This document shows positions 10,301 to 22,300 of a stretch of 64,000 bases of DNA, piece after piece (positions within the stretch are counted from its first letter, which is position 1; each line of letters starts with the position of its first letter). Source of the DNA: Tigriopus japonicus. Taxonomy: Eukaryota > Arthropoda > Copepoda > Harpacticoida > Harpacticidae. A model generated the notes under the pieces. It ran no database searches. It was not told the DNA's origin and saw nothing but the letters and a program-made list of their open reading frames with translations. The position numbers were made by a program, and so were the translations under genes. The DNA lies in assembly GCA_010645155.1 (NCBI GenBank), contig JAAGOF010000220.1:120765-184764 (forward strand). Reading direction: 5' to 3'.

Positions 10301-13300
10301 TAGCAAAGTGGCACACTTTTCGTCAGGCAAGGGACAAAAATGCCGAGTCAAAAATGACAACACTGCCAACTCGGAACACATCAAGGGTGGTCCATTTCCC
10401 AGATTTTATTTCGGTTTAAATCTGTTAAGATCTTTCTGGTATTTTTCAACACTTGGCGGCCTTTTCTAGAGAAATTTTGGTTGATAATAGACTGAACGAG
10501 CCCTCGGCCGAATTTTAGCCGAACTTTGGCCAGAATTTGGAGCCCGAAACCAAGGACTGTCAAGTCACGTTCAATCCTGTGACGAAGGAAACTTCTAGTT
10601 TTGAAAGTCAAGTTGTCATTTTGTGCTTTGCTGAGCTTGATCTATTTTTTGCATTTTTACTTTGTGCCATCAATTTATCAACTAAAAGCAAAATCTGGAA
10701 CGGGTCGGCGGCTTAAGAAGTAAACATAATCAATCAATCCGTGCACCTGCGACACATTTAAACCATTATTCTCATTCGTTTCATCAGACTTGAATTGCAC
10801 CCGGATGTTTCAAGTAGTGTTCTACTACCTTGTCGACATCCATCACTTCGTCTATTTGTAGATCTGATTTTGGTGCCACATCTCATGCATGAAGAAGGAG
10901 GAACACGGTGAGGTAAAGTTATTGGGAAAATTGCACGTAAAGAATGCAACAAAAATGAATAAAATCCAAAGCTTTTCGCCACAAGACGAAATGGTCAGCG
11001 TAAAGGAACATTTCCGTCTCATTCTAGGGTTTGTTCCATTATGGTTCACATTTAAACGAGTACCTGCATGTGCCAAGACAAGTCGACAACAAGACGAAGA
11101 AACATCAATAATGAGCATTTTTTCTTGGCAAGTCCGCTTATCCGTGAAAAAACTCTGTACACTTCACATAAAGATACGATCCATTCTGCATGTAGTTCTT
11201 TTTTGTACGATAGATCAAGGACCCTGCTTGGATAGATGACCACGGATTATAGAGGCACATGAAGTTAAACATAGAATACATTCAATTTATGAATAATGAA
11301 ATGAAGGGCTCATTCCGGTTTTGATTTTACTAGTGTAAAGGGTTGCTGGTCAATAAGGTAAATTTGGGATAAAGACTGTCGTGATGTTGACGATGTTACT
11401 TCGACTAACAGAAAGACTGGAGCCATCGCCAAAATAAAATGGCACACTTGAGCATATCTGGGATTATCTCTAATGCCGAATGGAACGCTCACGTTTGAAA
11501 ATTCATGCTTTGTTGCCCTTGACACAACGGCAAATCAGCATAAATATAAAGAATCACGAATACTAGCTCATCAAAGTCGATCGTTCCTCTCCCTTTTACT
11601 CATCTTTCCATTGATGACAGTTAATTTTGAATTTAATAATGTACAAGTCGAACTCTCTGAAAGTACACAAAAGAGGGACCCGGAAGTAAGAACTTCAAAT
11701 GGAACAAACAAATTCACTTTTGGACTTGATTGAAATTGATGGTAAAAATGTACCCAAAGGGATTTTCACTCTCATATTTCACGTCTCATTTAACCTTTAG
11801 CATACAACCGGAAAATCTTTATTGGGTTAGTTATGGGCCTCTCTGGCTAAATTTGTATGTTTTGTTGTCAAACCAAAATCGTGGGTCTTGGTTATGAAAT
11901 CTCATTTGAAAAACTAAAAATGCTGACGTTGAAGCTGTATTAGGACAAAGGCTCTGGTTTTTTGTACTTTGGCGTCTTCATCAAAAGAAAGAAGTCAAAG
12001 TATGAGGCAAGACATACTAAACATCCTGGGGTGGGAGGTTGGCGATGAGAATAATGATCCCTATTAAGATCAAATCAATTACATTCTACGTATTTCAATT
12101 ATCAGCTCAATTGAAGGCTGTAAAAGAAAAGTTGCGCTTAAAGAAATTACCCGTTTGAAAAGTGGATGGCTTTGCGCACTTTTCTGTACACCTAACTTCC
12201 AAACCAAGGGGCTACGGCTTTTCTATTTTATGCTCATTTACTCTTCCCCTATTAAGAAAAGCTGCCCCCAAAAGTATCTTCTCATTTTGTACTTTTATGA
12301 CTTCCCATCCCAGGGTTGGTCAGGGGGTTATTCCCGGGATCCGGGGATTAACAAGATCTCGGGACGAGATTTTCTACCCCTGAAAATGATATAAACGGAT
12401 TTTCAATATTTTTCACAACTTGATTGTTTTTACAGGATCTCGTGAATTATGCAATGTGTGAGGTTTTAATAAGCTACTACCTGTACTCCAATACGCATGC
12501 ACAGCTTGGATGTCCCTATTGACAAAACTCAATGAGCACAGACTGCAAGTCACTCTAAACAGGGTATTAAAAACAATATTTTTTCAGCGATAATGTCCTC
12601 AGAGTGCTCCTCTGTTTAAAAAAAAGCTGGAATCCTGCGTCTTACAAATGCCTTACACATAAACCAACACCTAGTGATTTCCAAGGCTCTATCAGGAATT
12701 GGATCCGACAGGGTTCGAAATCGAATAAAAGTCAGTGTCATCGACAAGATCAAATGACAAAGTTGAGAGCTCTATAATTCCTAGTTTTCTACAGTGACGA
12801 ATATTTTCCCTCGTACTTTCAATATTGTTCGGTGCGTAAATTAATTCACAAAATGTTCACAAGTTTGAGATGCTCTTCGCACATTTAACTTGAAATTGCC
12901 ATTATTGAGCTTGGTTTGAAAAATAATTGAAATGTAATTCAAAGCAATTCAATTTATTTTTGAAAGTAATTGTAATTAATTACATTTCAATATAAAGTAA
13001 TTGTAATTGTATTTAATTTCTTTTGAGACCAATGTAATTATAATCGTAATAAATTGCATTTAAGAAGGAAGTGACACAAGTCTGTTTTCATACCACTTAG
13101 TCGGAAAAATTAGGCCTAATATTGGACAAATGATTATTCGGAAATCTGGCAAATAAGACCCAAATCGGACTATGAACTAATCGGAAAGATATCAGAGTCG
13201 GAAAGCGAGTATTTGGAATTATTTATAGTTCGTTAGTTGCTCCGCTAAGTAATCATTTATCTTTGCCATGAGTTATTGATGCTTTCTTTTCAAATGATGC

Positions 13301-16300
13301 ATTCAAAGATGACGTGAACTTTTAACCAACCCAAGTGTTCATGCTAAAGATGAAGGCCTTCAAATAAATTTCCAAAATGATAAAGACATCTTGTTACCTA
13401 CTTATGTACAGTAGCCGATGGATTGAGGAAGTTTTTAAGTTTTTTTTTGTTGACTAATATCTAACATAACAACTAACAGAGAAAAGTGTGTGTTGTTAGA
13501 AACATTTGTAATAATTCATTATCTTCTTTACCTTCTTATTCACGAATGTTTAAAAAAAGCTTGTGCATTTCTGATCCATCTTATCACTGCCCAGTTCATT
13601 TGATTTTTTCCGTATCTATCTTGTTACACCTTTTCGACTTTAGTGGAGATGTTATTGCGTCATTTTTTTTCTTCTAAAAAAATCTTTGATCGTCTAAAGT
13701 TTCTAAAGTTTTTTTATTGTTGGTGTTACTTTCTATTGAGGTTGTTTGGTTTGAACCACCTTATTTTTGAAAAAAGTATATAATGTCACGCTTATCTTGC
13801 CCTAGATTCTTGTCATACCTGAATTCTCCGTTGCCAATGTTCCTTCTGGAGATTTGACTTTCGTTTTCTTGTTTGGAGGAGGCGAGAGATGGGTCAACAA
13901 AATGGGCTGAGAGATTCTTTCTCTCTTTCAAACAGCGCCACATTTCCAAGGCAACCAATCCATAGGAAACCGACATAATCACTCCGGGGATCACAAGAAT
14001 GACACAAAATACGTAGATCTCATGTAATGGCCAAATGAATGACTGTTCTTCATCTCTTGTGCACCAGTACACAATCTCCACCAAACCCACCTTCTTATGA
14101 ACCTGAAAGCAGAGGTCAATCTAAAATAGTATGATGAGCTTGGAATTATTCATCGTTCCGTGTTCCATGGTCACGCTCAAAAATCCTTGCGTAAGCATCC
14201 CAACCTTAAAGCCAATATGGCTAGAAATACTGCTAATAACTGGCATGGCCTCAGATTTTTCCTGGATTGATTGGCCAACCATCAAATAAGTCGACCTTGA
14301 AAGACATGGGAACCTACCTGAACATACAAAATGGGAGTGGATAAGATGAGAGAAAGGATCCACAAGAATGCTACGGATTTTTGAGCTCTATTGTTGGTAC
14401 AAACCGATCTGGCCTTTAGAGGATATCGAATGGCGTAGCATCTGGAACAAAGATCAGGAATAGACTTTTCAATGGAGAAAAGAACTTGATAGGTAAAGTC
14501 TCAGCCGGATATTCAATTTGTACTTCACATCGTAAGAATAAGTTTTACCATGCAGTAAAATACGATCTTGTGCAACACGCATACTTAATAGACGTTGAGC
14601 ATTAGTGTCCATTTCAGTTACATAATCAATGTAGTTGGAAATATGCCATAAGCGAGACAGCTCGGCTCAAAACTAGAATAAGCCCAACCTAAGAGAGGGT
14701 TAGTCGTTTTTGTTGGCCCAAACCAAAAAACCATAATATCACCACTCTCTTAGCTGACCTTTTGAAAATGATGTCTTACTATACAGTTTCTAAAAAGGCC
14801 GTGGTAAATAATGCTCTGGAAAAAGCTTTGTGAACACCATTCAACTCTATACAGGATATTTTCCAGGTTGGATAACTTTTTGGTCAAATTCATGTTGTTG
14901 AGCAGGAAGGGACATATCCTACCAAGGCTGGTTTATGAGTGATAATGCCGGAAGGCCAAAGTTCGAGACATTTTCACAAAGTGAAATAAGGCAATAGCGA
15001 GCCTTAACTTAAACTCCCTTGAATTCTTCAGGTGGAACTCATCTAGCGAAAGATATCTTGTCCTTTTTTACCCCCGAAAAGGTATTCATTATATTTCAAA
15101 ATGAATTTCTGCTTAAAACGGTTCTTCTCTTCGTTGAGCCTTTATGGCTGAAATGAAGGATACACTGGGGTAAAAAAGGAAAAGATATCTTTCGCCAGAT
15201 GAGTTCCACCTGAAAAATTCAAGGCCATTTAAGTAAAGGCTCGCTGTCGCCTTACTTCACTTTGTGACTTGCCGGTGGGCCCTGAAATGGTGCCATTTTC
15301 AAGGCCAAACGTAGCAATTAAATGAATAAAACTAACCGCGTAGTAAGAATGACTACGAGTTGAATTAAAATCAATTCATTTATTAACATATCAAACGAAC
15401 ACTGGTTTGAGTTCAATAATAAATAATTCATATTTAAAATTATTAATAATAAATGAATTAGGATCTCTCGGTCATCTTATTTCTTTCGTTAGTTCAGTCA
15501 TATCAATCCCTTCGTAAAGGTCATTCTTACATTGGACCGAACAAACTTTTCATCTACTTTAGGATTCGTTCAAGTGGGGAGCCTCCTCCTCACTTGCTTA
15601 GGGTTGATCCTGTCAAGCATAAATCAGAATTGATTTTGCCACCCTGTGTCCTTTGCACAGACAGGCCTAGGTTGTTGTTGTTGTTTGTTGTTGTTTATTT
15701 CGGGGATTTGAGTAATGGTACAATGATTTGTTTATGCCCANNNNNNNTTTTGCCACCCTGTGTCCTTCGCACAGACAGGCAGACAGACAGTTAATTGATC
15801 TTTGTATTCCAAGGAGGGATAAAAAAGGATTCCTCATTGTTTCAAAAATGTATCAAGTGAATACCCTATACCAGAGTTTAATTTTAGCTTTTAAGCTCTT
15901 CCCAACTTCAAAGTGTGTGACTTTGATTGCAGTTCAGTGGTCTATGGTTACTTTCATTTTAATTATCAAACAAAATATGAGCTGAACAAGGCAAGCAATT
16001 AAAAGGAGTTTATGATGTATTATTTTTAAGTTAAACCCATTTATTTTTGAAAAGTTTTTTAGCATTGCCAACTACTTTCTTACCTTTCCATGCTCATTCC
16101 CGTGAGGTTTAAAGCGGATGAGACTGCCAAGACAATTTCCAAGTAGGTGATGAATTTGCAATTGAAATACCCAAGGGTCCAAGAGAATGAAAACAATTTA
16201 GCCAACTGGAAAGAGAACCGCAAGGAAGATTGATTTATGGACCAACTTCGAAACGAAAGCGATCATCCGAGTCTTGTCTGTTTAAGGCTGGTTGAGTGTG

Positions 16301-19300
16301 TTTTTCTGACTTTGTCGCCTCTTCCGAATGAGCGTCCGTCTATTTCCCTTTTACGAGGGTGGTTCCGATAAAAAACCATTCTTAATGTTTGCTAAGCCAA
16401 TTGTCAAAAATTTCACCCTAACAGAGTGATGAAAACAGAATGCCTTTCAATGGTACAATGATATGCATATTTTGATGGCTTTTTGTCTTTAATAATGATA
16501 TTAATGATATGTTTACCGATAAGTCAACCGATTTGTCTAATGTTCAAGCTACCTGAGCATTTCATTGGATTTATTCAAAACTTGCGTTTCAAGAGAATTG
16601 ATGTAAGCTTGTCCACTTTTGTATGAATCATACATTCAAAAATAAAATCATTGATTTCGTTGTGAAAAAATTAAAGAAGTCCAACAATTTTTGTAGTACC
16701 GGGTGTTTCAAAAGATTCGGTCTCTTATGAATCCCCCCCGCACATATCAAACTGATTTTCCTCATCACAATATCCAAACTTGAAGTGAGCGTTTACCTTG
16801 ACAGGAATGCATATGAGACAGAAGAGTAGATCTGCAATGGCCAAACTGGCCAGAAAAATGTTGGTTGAGCTCTTCATCCGTTTGTATCCAAACACTGCCA
16901 TCACAATCAGAAAGTTGCCAATCACTCCCAAAAGAAAAGTCAACCTGAAAATTAAAAAAAAGACAAGTAAAAAGACCAATTCCATTAACAAATATAACTC
17001 CTTTTATTTGCATTAATTACGCCATGTCTCCACATTCAGAATTCTCTTGAATGTCAAAGGATGATCAAATGGAGCCAATGGCCTTTATGTAGATGCTTCA
17101 TGATCAACCACCAAAACACAACATGCCAAGGTCTTGTTTTATGTAATCATTTTTCCGTTGGTTCACAGTAGAATCTTTGACTCATAATATGTCGTGATTT
17201 TTTGAGAGATTTTCCATTTAGCTCGTGGGAAACGTGCATTCTCTCGATCTTACACAAGATCGACTTTGTCCCTATCTCTTGCTTACAATGTAACCAACTT
17301 TCGTTTGTACGTACTTCCACGTAATTACGACAACAGGTACAAGATGTTCTTACTCAAGACTCGGTTTTCGTTCCATAACTCATTATTATTCTTTAAAAAC
17401 ATGTTGCGACGTTAGGCAATTAAAAGCTGAATTTTAGAAATGACTATCTTTGGGCTTCGCAACGGCCTTTGAATCTCCAACTGTGGTTCCAGTTCCATTA
17501 CGAATCTCGATCATTTTGGCTCTTAATACATTAATATTGGGACTGAATGTAGCATATGCTTCCTCTCCAGAATGGACTAAATGGAAAAGTTCATACGATT
17601 GAGGCCACGAGATGAATGAGGACATTTATCCTTGACCCAGAATTTAGAAAAGACATCTTTATAGTAACTTTAGACAAGTCATGCTGCATAAGAAGGAGTC
17701 CCATCTTGTTGGAAGAGGAGTAAGGCAGTCTATAGGCCATTTTTGTAAATAAAAAAGTCTCATAAATATGGTGCTAACACATTATCTTGAAAAGTCAATA
17801 AGAAACTGTTTGTTACAACAAAATGTTTGAAAATCGAAAAATCAGCTCACTAAAACCAGGCAACTATTGGTCTCAATGTAAAAGTGATAGCCTGTTTTGT
17901 ATGAGACATTTTTTTTGGTATTTTAGGTTTCTAGAAAGCTACGCAAGTATTTTGTAGCTATTCATTTTTGGCTAACCTTGGCTTTGGATGTATGAACAAA
18001 AGGAAATCCTGTTGAACATTCATTCATCTCGTATTCCTTATCCATGATTCGGTCTTTTCTCCACTGTTATCGCGAACAATCGTTTATACTTTGCTTAATC
18101 CATTATTCTCTTTACAAAAATATCTCCAGATTTCATAATCTTTTTGCAGTACAGATTCAAGTTAGTATGATATTGCAGTTTGCATTTGCAAAGTTTCATT
18201 AATTACTGGATCAAAGCGACGGTTAGTGTGGAGAGAATCAAAGAAAATATCAAAGAAATAAATTTGAACAAACTTGCTTTCAAAGAATGCTTCGATGAGT
18301 AATGAACTTTTTCTATCAAGTGAGTTCATTAATATTTCAAGAGCCCTTTTGAAACGGTAAATAGGGAAATAATTTTGTTCGTCGACCCAAGAAGCAGTGA
18401 AATTCCGTAAGTTTTGATCAATCGTTTTGGTGAAAAATGGAAAGAGATTGAAAACTAGTGGCTCTGATTATGAGCAAAAAAATAGCTCCATTTGAGGAGA
18501 AATCTTTTAACTTGGATTCATTTTTGGCGGAAAAAAAAATTCGGAAGACATGTGTTTCTGATGAGTGTGCAAGGTATCTAAAACGAAGATTTAGGCCTGG
18601 TAATTGCAACAGTTCCTTTCTCATGTGCACAACTTGAAGTTGAAATAGCAATTCTTTACATTTGTTTACCAAAAAAATATGTTTTGTTGCTTTTATCTAA
18701 AATATCGCTACATAAATTGAGAGGGTTCTTCCCGGTTCTTCCGAACATTTGAATCAGGAATGCCCAACATTGAATAACAAGATGGCCAGAGGAGATCGGT
18801 TCCTGGGGCAACTAAACCTAAAAACAAATAATTTGTTTTATTGAAGGTTTCCAATTTCTCCATTTGTTCTTTAAATTACTTTGCAATACTTCTCAACATA
18901 CATTAACAATGCCATTGCTCTTAATAGCAACATTTGCAACAAAATCTGACCCTTAAAAGCTGAGACATTTTTTTGGCAAGCCTAGACTGCTAACGGCATC
19001 AGGTCTGTAATATGTATTTTTTGGAAAAATTATTTGTATTACCATGGAGCAGCAATCCCAGACGTTTCACGGAGTAGTGTCAGCTGATGGCTTTCAAGCG
19101 TGATGGTCAGCTGACGTTGCTCTTTGAAACGTCTAGAATTTCCGCTTCACAGCAGAAATAAAATATTTCTCCGAGGCCTAGACTAATATGACATGGTAAT
19201 TGCTACCATAAATAAGTCAAAAATTGGCAAGAAGAAACAAAAATAAAAGAAATGGTCACGCTTTGTCCCAAATTGTGAATGTTCAAGACCCAAACTCGTA

Positions 19301-22300
19301 ATGAAATGAGTTTCGAGATTGGAAATATATTGCAGGAGAGATCTTTCAAATAGAAACAGAAGTCTTTTGCTTTAAAATATTTTATAATCCACATTCATTT
19401 TGTGATGTTTCGTTCTGATGCGATCTATACTCAATAAATTTCACATTTACGAAGCCAATCTTTAAAAAAAAATCTTAGATCATGTCAACCGTCTTTCACT
19501 TTTATAGAGAGGCTACATTTACTTATTCAAAATCAATCATAGGATTTACTAAGTCATACTTTACTCTCTTTGAAAAATGTTTGATAGAACGGAAAGTTTA
19601 GCAACGAATCAAAGATTGTACTAAAATCCAAAAATAGGCTTATCAAACTCTAACAGCTTTTAAAGTGGGGTTTGATAGTTTTTTAAGTACTATTCCTGAT
19701 CAACCCATAGCTCAAGGATTGTCCAGATCTGCCAATTGTAACTCGTTAGAAGATCAAATTTCGTGTATATGTTAGTTGTTAAATTATTGTATTTATGATA
19801 TTTTTTGTTTTCAAGGAATCGCATTCGTTGTAGCGGTACTAAAAAATTGCAACCACAAAAACAATTGTGTGCTTTTAATTTCTAAAACAAGCAAACGGAA
19901 AACTTACGATTTTCAAAAGGAAAAAGCTTCACCCAACTCAGAAGTTGAAATGAGGCGAGCATAAATAACTAAGCCGAGAAAAAAGAAGATAAGCTTCTTC
20001 TCTACTGAATGGAGCCCTTTGGCCAGTTTGACATTTTTCAAAAGGAAATCTTATACATTTCTTAAAAGAAACTCTCATACTCTACGCTTCCTTTACTTAC
20101 AAACACGCCTAAGGAAGGAAAGCTTCAATGGGGGTTCAGTCTAGCTTACATAAAAGGATGCTCCTTTTGTGGGTTTAGACTCGTGGGAAAATTTGAAGAA
20201 GTTGAACACCAAACGGAGTAAATTCACAAATCCAATGAATGTCGTCTTGCTTCTCACCCTTGGTTAACCAAGCTGTAAATCGACATCAATCTAATTTGGT
20301 GGTCTTTGATTTTTTCACTGATGTCCAGAGCTTAAAGGTTTATTGCCACGCGTTGCAACTTTTCGAGTATTTGAATAACTTGTAACATTAGAAACAGAGC
20401 TCATATAACTGGAAGCATTTCCTAATTGGAACATTTACGCAGAGCATATCTCTTTTAATGAACCCAAATATATAGCTATAATGATTTCCTATTTTTAACA
20501 AAAAGTCAAGTATTGGCTTTTTTCAACATTTAAGAATGATTGTTATTTTCCAAAGTTAAGTGAAACTGAATTCCTCTCGGGATTATGCTTTCAAGCCATC
20601 TTGCTGGCTTTGCTTTCTACTAATTTGTTTGTGTGCTCAATGATACACTGACTTTTGGAAACACACTGATTGGAAACAATTCATCTCCCTCTTGATTCCC
20701 AGGGATGAAACAAAGAAGAAAATATCATTCAGACCGTTTGTTTACGTCATCCATTTTTTTATAGTTGGTGCTAGGGTCGGTGGGTTGAGCCTCGCCCAGC
20801 CAACAAAGCCAGCCATCACAACGTCCATTTTTGCCGATAGACAATCTCATGTCCGGTATCAGAATGGTTCTCTGTCTGTGGGTGTGGATTTAAGACTAAA
20901 AGTTTCCGTGAGAAAGGTCGGGGAGTAGAATAGAACCTGGGACGTATCTCATTATAGGAGCCTGCGATAATCACGACACCACGTCTCCTACCATCTGATG
21001 TTTGATATGTGACCTATCCAATATTAGTAGGTTTGAGCACAAACCAAGCCCCAGACAATTCAGTTCTAGCTAAGCAGGCCGACAACAGTAACAGTTGTTT
21101 GATCCTTGACCTCTAGATGACTCAGGCTGTATTTTAGGATATTTGCGTTACAAACAAGGTAGCGAACTCTATGATGTTCCTTATGATTCAATCAATTTTA
21201 CGAGTTTTGTTAGGTAATCCCTCGCAGAGGGCGTTTTTGGTGACGTCAGAAACATTTGCAGTCTGAGACATTTGCATTTTAAGTAATCTGTGGTTTAGTC
21301 ACATTGCAAAGCGCATTTTGTTGAAAAAAATCAGACAAGAGTTTAAAACAGTTCCTCGTTGGTATACCAAATTTCGTATAAATATTAATTGTTTAAATAA
21401 TTTATTTTCATAGGGAATCACATTCCTTAGCCGTAACCCACCCCAAAAAAATGAATATAAGTTGCAAACTTAGTCAAAATGCCAATAAAATTTCTCCATT
21501 TTTTATCTTTTTCTTGATTTAAAGAATGTATACGAAAACACGTGATTTCGCCATTTCTTATTTTTTTTCATTTTTTTCTAATACAAATTTTGGAAGAATG
21601 TGATACCTTCACACACAAGTCAGTCAGATTCTGAGTTAAGGGAACTTAACAACTGGCGGATGCCAATAAGGTATATTTCTGCTTACGAAATAAACTCGTT
21701 TTTTTTCAAAATCTTTGTTAAAAAGTAGAATTCGCAAAAACTATATTTTTGGAAATGAATAAAGAGCGAATACATTTTTAAATGTGTGGATATTTTTGCT
21801 GGCTAAGATTGAAGGAAGTATTATTGAAATATTCCAAATGAAAGACTGATTTTGGTTTGGATAGAAGTCTCTTTTCTGAAGAATTTTTAAATTCAAATCA
21901 AACAAAAATAACTTTGTGCTACCAGGAGACAAAAGACTGCAAATTTAAGCCCCATTGGTCTTGAATTGACAACCCTAACCATAGAAACCCAAAACAAAAC
22001 ATGAAAATCTCCCGTGAAATATGATTTCATTTGCTAATTTATTTGCATTCTGGGCCATTTTTACTTGCATCTTAAGAAAATTTGCTTTAAAATTCAAAAG
22101 CTGAAAATCTTAAATCTTCATATCCTTAATATCTATCACTGCATTCTCAAAAATGCAAAAATACAAATTGGACGTTTTTCATCTTTTTGCTTTAGTCGTT
22201 AGTCCTTACCAGGGCCACCAAATAGTTGAAAATTACATTTCATATTGTGTTAATCAAAATTTTCAATATTTGTCCAAAAATGCCAAAATGGAGAAATTCA

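Noticed and set aside
20692..20928. 78-codon plus frame
   Set aside because: Antisense to the SINE-like element. No recognisable domain.
20928..20996. Functional tRNA gene
   Set aside because: Box B is mutated and the acceptor and anticodon stems do not close.
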